Program-made: the position numbers and the translations under genes | DNA from: Flexivirga endophytica | GTDB lineage: Bacteria > Actinomycetota > Actinomycetes > Actinomycetales > Dermatophilaceae | Reading direction: 5' to 3' | NCBI RefSeq assembly: GCF_014640635.1 | Contig: NZ_BMHI01000003.1 | Span: forward strand, 434,001-498,000 | Length of the DNA stretch: 64,000 nt | Shown here: in pieces, positions 1 to 8,447 of the stretch | How positions within the stretch are numbered: position 1 is the first letter of the stretch | Layout: the number at the start of each line of letters is the position of its first letter | Notes under the pieces: generated by a model | What the model was told of the DNA's origin: nothing | The model's database searches: none | What the model saw: the letters and a program-made list of their open reading frames with translations, nothing else

Positions 1-369
1 TCGCCCTCCGGCTGCGGCACCGAGCCGGGCGCCATCCGGCGCAACTCGCGGCCGTCGCCGAGGATCGGTGCGTGATGCGGCGCCTGCGTCATACTCGCAG
101 CCTGCCAGACCGGCCCGGCTCCTTGTCTCGTGACGGACAGCAGGGATTGGTGCTCCCGTTGCGTGTCAAGCTGTTTGGAGCCATAGGCGGAGGTGGTAGG
201 CGAGCTCGCCGTTGGGTCGGCGGCCAAGTTCGAGTTCGCCGATCGCGCTGGCCGCAGGCCAGATGCTCGGCGGCGGTCAAGGTCAGATTTCTTGGCTCGG
301 CGAGCGGGTCGCAGGTCGCTTTAGTCGGGCACGACGCATGGTCCCGTCGGGCTTTGAAGATCTGCCTGG
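1..369. other. no recognisable gene
   Basis: I see no convincing coding sequence here. Reading frames on both strands are open for short stretches only because of high GC content, and none shows a ribosome binding site or a family motif. The first ~75 bases could be the edge of a neighbouring gene, but too little is present to name it. Confidence 0.4.
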
Positions 370-745
370 CGATCGCACGTTTAAGCGGTCGGAAGCGGCG
401 GCGATGGTCCACCTGTTAGCTAGACGCCGGTCGCGGAAAGCCCGGGCGACGTTCATCGTGCCGCCCCGGTCCAGTGACCGGATGACTAGGTACGGGCATT
501 TGAGCGCTGCTTGCTCGTTGGGGAGGCGGCCTCGGCCCGGACCGACACCGTTAGCGAGCATTCAGCGATTCGATTGCTCTGGGAGAGAACAGGATTCATT
601 GGGGGCTCCGCGTCGCAGGACAGGAACAGGGTGAACTCTTGCCGGGCGTTGGTCCACAACCCGGATCAGCGCCAAGTACCGCCCTCCAAGGGCGGTGAAC
701 TTCTCGGACTCCGCTAGACGGTATGGCGTGACCCGGTCGGTGTGA
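370..745 (-). pseudogene. IS256-family (mutator) transposase remnant
   Basis: Read on the minus strand, pieces in different frames follow the C-terminal half of actinobacterial IS256-type transposases. 'GGRYLALIRVVDQ' (about 657-700) matches the usual '(W)GGRYPAIIRLWDN' segment. 'EFTLFLSCDAE' comes next, and 'NEQAALKCPYLVIRSLD' (471-519) matches the very conserved 'FPNEQAALKCLYLVTRSLD' block. 'RWTI' and 'LNV' near 385-411 fit the following 'RWtmrWKpALNaF' segment. The frame breaks at least three times and stops are present, so the gene is dead. The N-terminal half is missing: the fragment ends where the IS3-type element begins at 753, which suggests that element inserted into or next to an already present IS256 copy. 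The alignment is from memory of the family. Confidence 0.6.
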
Positions 746-752
746 CGGGGTT

Positions 753-780
753 GTGATTCACCCCGGGTTTTCTGGAGGCT
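753..780 (+). repeat. left terminal inverted repeat of the IS3-family element
   Basis: It begins gtgattcaccccggg and is the reverse complement of 2187-2214 except for two adjacent mismatched bases. It lies 24 bp upstream of the orfA start. Confidence 0.85.
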
Positions 781-804
781 CATTGACCGGAAGGATGATG
801 AGTC

Positions 805-1152
805 ATGGCAGCACCACGGAAGTACCCGGAAGAGTTGAAGGAGCGGGCGACGCGGCTGGCGATGGACGCTCGCGCGGATGCCTCGACGCGGCGTGGCGCG
901 ATCGCTCGGATCCCGGAGCAGTTGGATGTGCATCCGGAGGCGTTGCGCAACTGGGTTCGCGTCGCTGAAGGTGGCCGCCCGCGGTCACGAACGTCGCTGC
1001 CTGCTGGTAGCAACGCGCCGGCGGACGAGGTCAGTGATCGGGAGCGCGTGATCGCGCTGGAAAGAGAAGTGCGTGAGTTGAAGCGGGCGAACACGATCCT
1101 GCGGCAGGCCGCGACTTTTTTCGGCGCGGAGCTCGACCGCCAACAGCACTGA
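805..1152 (+). CDS. IS3-family transposase OrfA (HTH protein)
   Basis: This 115-residue protein has the size and layout of IS3-family OrfA. An N-terminal helix-turn-helix (about residues 5-60, starting MAAPRKYPEELKERA and including 'HPEALRNWVR') binds the element ends. A C-terminal leucine-zipper-like helix follows ('ERVIALEREVRELKRANTILRQAATFF', residues ~78-105). In active elements OrfA is joined to OrfB by -1 frameshifting. Here OrfA is intact, but its OrfB partner is disrupted, so at most a DNA-binding inhibitor would be made. The frame ends where orfB begins, as usual in this family. Confidence 0.88.
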   Translation: MAAPRKYPEELKERATRLAMDARADASTRRGAIARIPEQLDVHPEALRNWVRVAEGGRPRSRTSLPAGSNAPADEVSDRERVIALEREVRELKRANTILRQAATFFGAELDRQQH

Positions 1153-2185
1153 AGGTCCGGTTCGTCACCGAGCACAAGGACGAGCACAAGGACGAGCACG
1201 GGGTCGAGCCGATCATCGCCGCACTGGAGGGCACGTGCGCGCAGATTGCCCCGAGCACCTATTACGCGGCACGCTCCCGGCCAGCCTCGGCCAGGGCCGT
1301 CCGCGACGTGGCCACGACGGCGCGGATCCGCCCGCACACGCGAAGAACTATCACGTGTACGGAGCGCGGAAGGTGTGGAAAGACCTTGCTCGAGAACGAG
1401 ATTCACGGATCCGCGCAGCCACGGTCGCCGTCCCGTCAGTAGCTGCGCATTCCGTCGTTGCGTTACCGGATCCGGTGATCGTGCCGCCTGCGGTGGCGCG
1501 ATGCACGGTGGAGCGGTTGATGCGCGCCGACGGCTTGCGTGGTGCGTGCAAGGCCAAGAGCCCGCGCACCACCAAACCAGCGCCGGAGACCGACCGTCCC
1601 GGCGACCGGGTGCACCGCGACTTCACCGCGACGGCCCCCAACCGGCTGTGGGTTGCCGACATCACGTACATCAGAACGTGTTCGGGGTGGGTGTACGCGG
1701 CATTCGTGATGGACATGTTCTCCCGGCGAATCACCGGCTGGCAGGTCAGTACCAGCCTGCACACCAACCTGGCCTACGACGCACTGGAGATGGGGTTGTG
1801 GCAGCAAGCCCGCGCCGGCCGGGACGTGACCGGCCTGACCCATCACAGCGACCGCGGCGTGCAATACCGGGCCATCCGCTACACCGACCGGCTCGACGAA
1901 GTCGAAGCCGTCGCTTCCGTTGGCACGAAAGGAGATTCGTACGACGCCGCCGCAGAAGCGCTCAACTCGACGTTCAAGGCCGAGCTGATCCGCAACCGGC
2001 ACATCCTCGCCGCCAACGGGCCGTGGAAGTGACTCGACGACGTCGAAATCGCCGTCGCCGAGTGGGTCTACTGGTACAACACCAGCCGCCTCCACGGCAG
2101 CATCGGCGACATCCCACCCGCCGAATACGAAGCGGCCCACTACGCTGAACACAGCTCCGCCGACCTCGTCGGAGCAACACCCTGA
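1153..2185 (+). pseudogene. IS3-family transposase OrfB (DDE integrase), broken
   Basis: The orfB reading starts just after orfA with 'KVRFVTEHKDEHKDEHGVEP', which contains a small internal duplication (gagcacaaggac twice). It continues to 'RPASARAVRD', then needs a frameshift near 1310-1335 to reach 'AKNYHVYGARKVWKDL'. About 85 extra bases separate this from 'VARCTVERLMRADGL'. The catalytic core is still readable: 'VADITYI' (first Asp), 'HHSDRGVQY' (second Asp) and 'AAEALNSTFKAEL' (Glu). A TGA at 2030-2032 interrupts 'GPWK-LDDVEIAVAEW', and the frame then ends at 2185. Frameshift, insertion and stop together mark it as non-functional. Confidence 0.85.
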
Positions 2186-2186
2186 A

Positions 2187-2214
2187 AGCCTCCAAGAAAC
2201 CCGGGGTGAATCAC
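2187..2214 (-). repeat. right terminal inverted repeat of the IS3-family element
   Basis: It is the mirror of 753-780 (26 of 28 positions) and lies immediately after the orfB stop codon. Confidence 0.85.
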
Positions 2215-2613
2215 GACCGCTGCGCCCGGTCCGGTTCCTGTTTCTTTTTCTGCCCAGTCTGCTCAAGCCCTGCAGTCATGCGGCACTACTCCGACCCCGC
2301 CCCAGCGAGGGCGCGTCACGGACCAGAAGCACCGAAATTGCGATAGTCCCTTTCGAGGCTAGCTGGCTGGTTGACATGTACAGGACCAGGACGAAGACGG
2401 TCGAGGATGGCATGTCTACCGGCGGCGGAGAAGTCCAACGCTTACCGCCTAGAGCGCGCGCACGTGCGCGAAATAGAAAAATCCTTGTCTCTGGTCAAAA
2501 TCTGAGGAACCCGTTGACACGGCCGAGCCAGCGGAGGACTCTTTCCCTAGCCAGGGGTAAACGACAACAGTCGTATGTGAACCACCTGTGGGAGGGAAAG
2601 GCAGAACACTGCC
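2215..2613. other. AT-richer spacer between the IS element and the amidase-like gene
   Basis: I find no supported gene in these ~400 bases. Composition is visibly less GC-rich than the core chromosome. A TTGACA hexamer at about 2514 could be a -35 element for the following gene, but no clear -10 element follows at the right spacing. A purine-rich stretch near 2590-2600 (gggagggaaagg) is a possible, rather distant ribosome binding site for the ATG at 2614. Confidence 0.4.
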
Positions 2614-3911
2614 ATGAAACCAAGTCGCCGAAACATCATTCTCGGGTCGGGCGTAGCCGCCGGGTCTATGCTGCTGGGCATCGATGGAAGCCCAGCGCGC
2701 GCGCAGACACCACCGCCACGGATACTCCAACATGGCTCGACAATCAACAGATACCGATCGACGATCCGAACAGCCTTAGCTTGACGACGAGCCAACAGAC
2801 ATCCTTGACGAATGCTGCCCGAGGTTACCTAGGCACTCGGGCTGCGTTCGTCACCAACAATCCTCCGCCGACGCGCAAGGTGCTGACCGGAGGAGCCGCG
2901 GCCATAACGGATAGCGACAAGACTGCTCTGCTTGCAGCGGGAGCTAGCGCTACCACAACTCACGGAGGCTACTCGTCGGCCAGCACGACATGCATGATTG
3001 TGAGCGGGAGTGGAAACAACTTCAGCGCAGACGTGATCGTCGAGGAGACCACGCGTCTGTACTTCGATGGAGTTGCACAGGCAAGTGACGGCACGTACAC
3101 GGAGTACATCGCAACCCACGAAATGGCCTTCATCTTCGCCATGGGTAGCTGGAATGTGACGTCATCGACGTACCTTCCCGCGGACGCATACTCGTTCCCG
3201 ATCACGCAGTTCGAGTCGGCGTACGCGTCCAACATGCCGCAACTCGTCGCCGCTGGCCTCACCGGCGAAGACCCTGACGACCCGAGCGATGCAAGCCTCA
3301 TGCCCGTCTACGCGACGCAGGGCTACCCATCTACACAGGAGCTCATCGCAAAAGGCACGGCGGGGGCGCTTGTGCCAGCAGGCATTGCGACGGACTCATT
3401 GAACTTGAGTTACAGCGCGATGGCATCCTACTGCCATTCATGGTGGTACCGATTTAATCCGAGTTACCCGCGTTTCAGCGAGGATTGCACGAACTTCATA
3501 TCGCAAGCGTTGTACTATGGAGGATGGCCAGAGAGACACTCAGGAGTTTGGCCATTGAACCGCAAGTACACCTCGAATTGGTGGTGCGACGGTGCAGGTG
3601 GATTCGGAGCGACCTCTTATACTTGGGGCGGCTCCAATAACCTCAAGAACTTCATGATCTACTCAGGTCGCGTACGATGGCTTGGGTCTATTTGGTCGTT
3701 GGGGCTCGGCGACTGCCTTGCATATGATTACGACCGAAACCATGCCGTGGATCACTGGCAAATGTGCACTGGCCACCGGAACGGAAAGCCGTTGATGAGT
3801 CAGCACAGCGGAAACACGCGCAAGAACGCCTACTACAACAAGCCTCTCAGTGAGATTCTGAGCTCGTCGTCCCGGAACCGGAACTCATGGTTCGCCGCCG
3901 CACGCACCTAA
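2614..3911 (+). CDS. Tat-exported amidase-like (Amidase_6) protein, frame interrupted at a GC-dinucleotide tract
   Basis: The first frame from ATG 2614 reads MKPSRRNIILGSGVAAGSML and ends in 'SPARA', a good twin-arginine signal peptide (SRRNIIL) with an AxA cleavage site. The mature protein continues in another frame as 'DTTATDTPTWLDN'. The switch lies exactly at (GC)5, positions 2695-2704, and removing one GC unit joins both frames. The C-terminal ~150 residues resemble the putative amidase domain PF12671: 'EDCTNFISQALYYGGW' with the candidate catalytic Cys, then 'NHAVDHWQM' with candidate His residues. The likely role is an extracellular wall or peptide hydrolase. Composition is lower in GC than the neighbours, which suggests horizontal transfer. 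It may be phase-variable, a pseudogene or a sequencing error. Confidence 0.55.
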
Positions 3912-3924
3912 CTCATTGGGAATG

Positions 3925-3967
3925 AGAACTGGGTTACCGGAAGTACCCTTTCCGGTAACCCAGTTCT
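3925..3967. terminator. perfect 18-bp hairpin, bidirectional terminator
   Basis: Arms 3925-3942 and 3950-3967 are perfectly complementary (left arm agaactgggttaccggaa) with a 7-nt loop. The hairpin sits between the convergent amidase-like gene and the regulator gene at 3966, and it overlaps that gene's stop codon. No strong T-run follows on either side. Confidence 0.75.
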
Positions 3968-4502
3968 ACATGTTCCCTTGACTAAACAGCCGCCAGCCGG
4001 ATGCAGTCTTGTTGAAGCATAATTCCCAGGGCGACCATCCCGATGGGACGGTATGATCTCCGCTTCCGCTCGTCAATCTTTCGAAGGTGAGACATTCAAC
4101 AGGCTTACCCAACCAGGATGCATTGTAATGATCCGGTCCCTGGAGATCCTTATACCCCTTTAGCCGTGGTGTCGAGCACCAGACCCCCGCACCAGCGAGC
4201 GTCAGACTTCTGACGGCAGCGCAGTCTTGCGCTTCCACCTTCTGCAGGTACCACTTGGTAACCTCGGTGACGTTGGTAGAGGCCGGTGGCAGTTGCGATG
4301 CCGGCAATGTCCGCGGCTGGCCCGTGAACGGATTGCCGAACGCTACACCTGCAACTAGCGCAGTGGAAGCCACGGCCGCGGCACCGACGGCCATCCGCTG
4401 ACGAAAGCGGCGACGTCGCGCATTGTGGATGACCTGCGCCGGGTCGACACGCATCGGCTGAGTTGGCGTCTCGGCGAGGGCTTTCTCGATGTCCACGGTC
4501 AT
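3966..4502 (-). CDS. membrane-anchored protein downstream of a SigE-family sigma factor (putative regulator)
   Basis: This 178-residue protein has a short Arg-rich cytoplasmic part, one membrane segment at about residues 37-56 and an extracytoplasmic domain with four Cys residues. The N-terminus lacks the HxxxCxxC zinc anti-sigma motif. The start overlaps the stop of the sigma factor gene (ATGA), so the two are translationally coupled, and this arrangement is typical of sigma/anti-sigma or sigma/sensor pairs. The external part ('VTKWYLQKVEAQDCAAV ... WELCFNKTASGWRLF') looks like a small cystatin/NTF2-like domain. An anti-sigma role is inferred from context only. Confidence 0.65.
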   Translation of the reverse strand: MTVDIEKALAETPTQPMRVDPAQVIHNARRRRFRQRMAVGAAAVASTALVAGVAFGNPFTGQPRTLPASQLPPASTNVTEVTKWYLQKVEAQDCAAVRSLTLAGAGVWCSTPRLKGYKDLQGPDHYNASWLGKPVECLTFERLTSGSGDHTVPSGWSPWELCFNKTASGWRLFSQGNM

Positions 4503-5014
4503 GGTCGGAGCTCCTTTTCTGACATGCTGGCCCGGAGGGTGGCAAGACCCCTAGATGCCGAACTCTTAACGCTTCCCAAACTGACGTTCAGCATCTCGGC
4601 GACCTCACGCTCCGGCAGGTCCACGTAGTACCTCAAGACCACAACCTGCCGTTCTCGATTCGGCAACTTTTTCAGCGCTGCGAGCAGCACCTCACGACTA
4701 TGTATCGTCTCCAGGCCCGACGGTGTTTCCGCACTATGGTCAGGAGCCGTCGAACTCAGAATTTCCGGCAGGCGTCGGCGCTGCCTATCAGTGTTCGCGT
4801 TGACAATGGCCCTCCGGGCGTACGCTGCTGGCCGACCTGCCCGGACCGAGCCCCACTTCAGATACACCTTCCCAAGCGCGTCTTGCACTAGGTCTTCTGC
4901 GCGACCCTCATCCCCGCACAAGAGCCACGCGGTACGCAGCAGCGATGGGGCTGCCTGCTGAACGAACCGAGTGAACTCGGCATCGGCAGCAGCAGATTTG
5001 AATGTCATACCCAT
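4499..5014 (-). CDS. SigE-family RNA polymerase sigma factor (ECF type)
   Basis: About 171 residues, the usual size for actinobacterial SigE-family ECF sigma factors. Region 2 is at residues ~12-75 ('FVQQAAPSLLRTAWLLCGD', 'AEDLVQDALGKVYLKW'). Region 4 is at ~110-165 ('LPNRERQVVVLRYYVDL', then the HTH 'EREVAEMLNVSLGSVKSSASRGL'). It directs polymerase to a small regulon. The start is uncertain: ATG codons at 5014 and 5008 both give a normal N-terminus and neither has a strong Shine-Dalgarno, while a longer start at 5125 would add an unusual extension. It is coupled by an ATGA overlap to the downstream membrane protein gene. Confidence 0.85.
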   Translation of the reverse strand: MGMTFKSAAADAEFTRFVQQAAPSLLRTAWLLCGDEGRAEDLVQDALGKVYLKWGSVRAGRPAAYARRAIVNANTDRQRRRLPEILSSTAPDHSAETPSGLETIHSREVLLAALKKLPNRERQVVVLRYYVDLPEREVAEMLNVSLGSVKSSASRGLATLRASMSEKELRP

Positions 5015-5398
5015 ATAGACGTTAGTCGGACCCAAAAGGTTGAGTACCGCTGCCTGTCTAAATCGGACGGCCCATGCAGCCGCCGAATGACCCCGTGGTT
5101 GCGGATGCTGCGCGGCCCGGATCACAACAGAAGCGTGGCTGCTCGCGCGGGACGGCCAGACCTAATTCGGTGGGACCATCTGACGACCCTCCTTGAGGAG
5201 CCGGAGCCAGCCGCTGACGCCTGTTCTGAGCGCCGGGTATCAGATCCGGTACAGTGGGCAAATCGGTCATCGCCTCAGGTATCTGCCCGAGGCAGCTACT
5301 ACGGTGCCGAACTTCGCCTGCAGACATCCCTTTGGGGCGGACCTCGTGTCGCCGGAGATTATCGTCGTCAAACGGTGTGGGCTCATCTACACAGCCGA
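5015..5398. other. intergenic region without a recognised gene
   Basis: About 380 bases lie upstream of the sigma factor gene and beyond the end of the LPVTG protein gene. It should contain the promoter of the sigma operon. I see no coding sequence with a family signature and no clear ECF -35/-10 pair. Confidence 0.4.
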
Positions 5399-5430
5399 TG
5401 CCCCCGAGCACCGTATGGCGCTCGGGGGCA
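5399..5430 (-). terminator. hairpin downstream of the LPVTG protein gene
   Basis: The arms tgcccccgagc (5399-5409) and gctcgggggca (5420-5430) pair perfectly around a 10-nt loop. It lies ~29 bp past the stop of the minus-strand gene ending at 5459. Confidence 0.65.
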
Positions 5431-5458
5431 CAGTCGTGTCGTGCAGAGATGACCGAGA

Positions 5459-6208
5459 TCAGCCGGTGACCGGGAGAGTCGTGGTCGTCGGTGTCGGCGT
5501 CGGCGGCTCCGTGGTGGCCGGCGGCGTCGTCGGCGGCGCGGTGGTGCTGGAGCTCGGCGGCGTAGTCGTCGAGGTCGGCGGTGCCGTCGTGCTGGAGCTC
5601 GGCGGCGCGGTGGTGCTGGAGCTGGGCGGTGCCGTCGTCGAACTCGAGGTCGGCGGGTTGGTCGTCGAGCTCGAGGTCGGCGGGTTGGTCGTGCTCGACG
5701 AGGACGTCGTGCAGTCCGCGCCGGTGAGCGCGACCCATGTGCCCGCGAGGCCCGGTGCGAAGTTGATGTAGGCGCCCGCTGTGTGACCGCCGACCTTCTG
5801 CGTCGCGAAGGTCACCGTGCCCTGTGCGTTGGCGGCGCCGGTGAACTTCGCCAGCGACACCGAACCCCCGGTGTGGACACCGGCAGCGCCGCCGCCGACC
5901 ACGGCGACACTCGGCTTACCGGCGACACACGTCGTCGTGACCGTCACGGTGGCTCCACCGTTCGAGGTCAGGTGAAAGGTCCCCGTCCCGGCGGTCGCGC
6001 TTCCGGAGAACTCGACGCCGTACGGGTCGGCGTAGGTGCCGGTGGTCCAGCCGCCCGATGTCTCACCGCTCGTCGCATCGCCCCAGGCGACGCCGTAGAA
6101 CGTGTCGCTCGGCGCTGCCGAACTGGACGTGCTGGTCATGATCAGCCCCGAAGCAGCGGCGACACCCGCCACCAGCGAGGCCCCGAACAACGCAGTGTTG
6201 CGTTTCAT
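5459..6208 (-). CDS. secreted Thr/Ser/Pro-rich surface protein ending in LPVTG
   Basis: This 249-residue protein has a Sec signal peptide (MKRNTALFGASLVAGVAAA..., cleavage around residues 30-33). A compact domain of about 135 residues, rich in Gly/Thr/Val and with two Cys, follows. A ~80-residue low-complexity tail is built from repeats of 'STTAPPSS' and 'STTNPPTS', typical of wall-spanning stalks. The last five residues are LPVTG followed directly by the stop, so the sortase motif is present but the usual hydrophobic segment and basic tail are missing. The tail-encoding DNA (5470-5705) is repetitive and prone to length change. The function of the N-terminal domain is unknown; it is probably displayed or released at the cell surface. 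Confidence 0.75.
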   Translation of the reverse strand: MKRNTALFGASLVAGVAAASGLIMTSTSSSAAPSDTFYGVAWGDATSGETSGGWTTGTYADPYGVEFSGSATAGTGTFHLTSNGGATVTVTTTCVAGKPSVAVVGGGAAGVHTGGSVSLAKFTGAANAQGTVTFATQKVGGHTAGAYINFAPGLAGTWVALTGADCTTSSSSTTNPPTSSSTTNPPTSSSTTAPPSSSTTAPPSSSTTAPPTSTTTPPSSSTTAPPTTPPATTEPPTPTPTTTTLPVTG

Positions 6209-6253
6209 AGGTCTTGCTCCCCTTCAATTCATCTTTCGAAAAGTACGTTGTGG

Positions 6254-6295
6254 CCGGTGGTGCGGACGGGCGCTCGGCGCCGCCCGCACCACCGG
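6254..6295 (-). terminator. hairpin downstream of the sedolisin gene
   Basis: A 12-bp perfect stem, ccggtggtgcgg (6254-6265) with ccgcaccaccgg (6284-6295), lies just beyond the sedolisin stop at 6322. It is a likely transcription terminator for that gene. Confidence 0.6.
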
Positions 6296-6321
6296 ATCTA
6301 GCTCAGTTTTTTCCGCGAACG

Positions 6322-8280
6322 TCACTTGCCGAAGGACGTCAGGAAGCTGCCGCTGGGCTCGCCCAGACCGGTCACGTTGTCCCAGCCGGCCTTGGTGCGC
6401 AGCGAGTCGGCCGGCTGCTCGAGGCCCTCGAGCACGTAGTGGCCGTTGCTGCGCAGCTGCCCGGCAACGGTGCCGTACTTGCCCGCCGTCAGCGGCTTCA
6501 CGTCGGTGATGTTGGACGTGCCCCTCAGCTTGTAGAAGTAGGGCGCGGCGTTGCCGACCTTGCGCCCGGTCAGTGCCTTGGAGTCAGCGACCAGCGCCGC
6601 GACGAGCGGCGAGGACTGGCTGGTGCCGCCACCGGCGTAGATGCCGCTGCCGTCGAAGTTCAGACCGAGGCCGGAGGCCGGGTCGGCGATGGCGCTGACG
6701 TCCGGGAACGTGCGCTTGGTCGTCGAACCGGTCACGACACCCTTCTGCCATGCGGGCTGGTTGTAAGCCTTGCTGACTCCACCGCCGGCGCCGACCGAGT
6801 TACCGAAGAACGGGAACTGGGTGATGCCGGAGGTGCTGGCCGGGTTCGGCTGGTCCCACAGGGTGTTGGACCAGCCACCGGTGAAGGCTCGAGAGCCGTC
6901 CTGGGCGAGCGGCGCCACGGTGCCACCGACCGCAGTGACGAACGGCGAGGTGGCCGGGAAACTCGGGGTCTTGGCACGGCTCGGGCCGGTGCCGTTCTCC
7001 TCGATGCTGCCGTCACCCATGTCACCACTGCTGGCGAAGAGGCTGATGCCGGTCACGGATGCCTTTGCGGCGATGCGGTTGAACTGCGTCTGGAAGCTGC
7101 TGCTGGCCGGAGCCTCGTCGCCACCCCAGGACATGGACAGGGTGCTGACCTTGTGGTCGTTGACCGCCTTGCTGAACATGGTCAGCAGTGCGCTGTCGGT
7201 CGGTGCCGAGGCGCCGTAGTAGTAGACCGAGGCCTGCGGTGCCATGTAGTGCGACGTCTGGATGTCCATGTTCTGCTCGGCGTAGACGCCCAGCGGGTCA
7301 CCGTCGCAGTACTGGGGGTTCTCGGCGACCGACTCGTTGTGGTAGCTCGCGAGCCTCGGGTACTTGAAGTGATCCGAGATCTGGTTGGCCTTGGTCAGAG
7401 CGCTCTTGTCGTCACACCACAGCAGGACGCCGACGTTGCTCTTGGCGGTCTGTCCCTTGCTGGCGTTGTAGAGCTTGACGGCCTGCTGCGGGGAGTAACC
7501 ACACATCGGGTTGGACATGCTGGGGAACTTCTTCGCGGTCACCGCGAGGTTCTCGCCCCAGTAGGTCGAGCAGTAGCCGTTCGTCGCCGTCGCAGCCGTC
7601 GTCTTGCCGCCCAGCGAACCCTGGCCGCTCTTGGCGAAGGGCGACCTGGAACTGCTGTTCATGGTGTTGCGCTTGGGTGCGTCGAACGCGACCTTGGTCT
7701 TCTTCAGGTTCTTGGCGACCGGACCGGTGTGCCGCGTGGTCACGGTGGACAGACCGGAGACGCTGGTGACACCGAGCGCCTTCGGCAGCTGCGGCGCGGA
7801 GTTCGGCGCGAGGCCGGTGTGGGCGCCGAGCGCCACCCGCTCCATCTTCAGCGAGAACGCCTTGTTGACCGTGCGCACCGGGGCACTGACGTTGACGAGA
7901 CCGTTGGACGCGTCACGCGAGGTGACCTTCAGTCCGTTGTCCTTGGCCCAGTCGGCGACCTTCTTCAACGAGGCCGGCGAGGCACCGAAGAGGCGCTCGT
8001 ACTGTGCCGGCGAGATGACGGTGCCCTTGGCGAGCATGCTGTCCAGCAGTGCCTCGTTGCGCAGCGGCACAGCGATCGACAGCTGGAGACTCTGGCTGCT
8101 GGATGCGACACCGAGGGTGCGCAGACCGGAGTGGTTGGGCAGGGCGGTGGGACCGGAGTTGGTCAACCGCACCTTGTCACTCCCGTTGCCGGCAGCGTGT
8201 GCCATGGTGGCACCAGCTCCCGCCATCGCGATGGCCGTTGTCAACGCGACAGCTCCTGTCGCGACATGACGACGCTTCAT
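6322..8280 (-). CDS. secreted sedolisin (S53) serine-carboxyl protease with pro-kumamolisin domain
   Basis: About 652 residues. There is a signal peptide (residues 1-30, ending 'MAHAA'), then an activation pro-domain (about 45-185, 'VPLRNEALLDSML', 'SPAQYERLFG'), then the catalytic domain. The acid/base pair is E335 and D339 ('AEQNMDIQ'), the oxyanion Asp is D420 ('SSGDMG') and the nucleophile is S556 ('GGTSQSSP'). The C-terminal 'DNVTGLGEP' forms the calcium site region typical of the family. Enzymes of this family are acid-active extracellular endopeptidases that mature by self-cleavage. The start was set at the ATG at 8280 because GGGAGGAATTTTG stands directly before it; the ATG 15 bp upstream precedes this ribosome binding site. 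Transcribed alone. Confidence 0.93.
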   Translation of the reverse strand: MKRRHVATGAVALTTAIAMAGAGATMAHAAGNGSDKVRLTNSGPTALPNHSGLRTLGVASSSQSLQLSIAVPLRNEALLDSMLAKGTVISPAQYERLFGASPASLKKVADWAKDNGLKVTSRDASNGLVNVSAPVRTVNKAFSLKMERVALGAHTGLAPNSAPQLPKALGVTSVSGLSTVTTRHTGPVAKNLKKTKVAFDAPKRNTMNSSSRSPFAKSGQGSLGGKTTAATATNGYCSTYWGENLAVTAKKFPSMSNPMCGYSPQQAVKLYNASKGQTAKSNVGVLLWCDDKSALTKANQISDHFKYPRLASYHNESVAENPQYCDGDPLGVYAEQNMDIQTSHYMAPQASVYYYGASAPTDSALLTMFSKAVNDHKVSTLSMSWGGDEAPASSSFQTQFNRIAAKASVTGISLFASSGDMGDGSIEENGTGPSRAKTPSFPATSPFVTAVGGTVAPLAQDGSRAFTGGWSNTLWDQPNPASTSGITQFPFFGNSVGAGGGVSKAYNQPAWQKGVVTGSTTKRTFPDVSAIADPASGLGLNFDGSGIYAGGGTSQSSPLVAALVADSKALTGRKVGNAAPYFYKLRGTSNITDVKPLTAGKYGTVAGQLRSNGHYVLEGLEQPADSLRTKAGWDNVTGLGEPSGSFLTSFGK

Positions 8281-8447
8281 CAAAATTCCTCCCATTTTGG
8301 ATTTTGCCTGGATCCGTGGCTTGTGAATCGCTTACGGACCGGAGATCGGGGTGTGGCGCGGGTAACACAGTACCCAATATCACGAACAGGTCTAGCCGTC
8401 TCTCCGAAACGGCCGCCCGATGTTCATTCGGCGCGGCACGGCGCGCC

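Larger units (their letters stand above)
753..2214 (+). mobile_element. degenerate IS3-family insertion sequence
   Basis: A ~1.46-kb element is bounded by 28-bp terminal inverted repeats (753-780 and 2187-2214) that agree at 26 of 28 positions. Inside are the two genes typical of the IS3 family: an intact orfA-type helix-turn-helix gene and a broken orfB-type DDE integrase gene. I found no matching short target duplication next to the ends, so the original insertion site may have been rearranged. The left end lies against the IS256-family relic, which makes this a nested or clustered insertion region. The element is unlikely to move on its own because orfB is broken. Confidence 0.85.

Noticed and set aside
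751-2216. target-site duplication around the IS3-type element
   Set aside because: The bases directly outside the two terminal repeats do not match over 3-5 bp.
5470-5705. possible non-coding minisatellite
   Set aside because: The repeats are in frame and encode the Thr/Ser/Pro stalk of the LPVTG protein.
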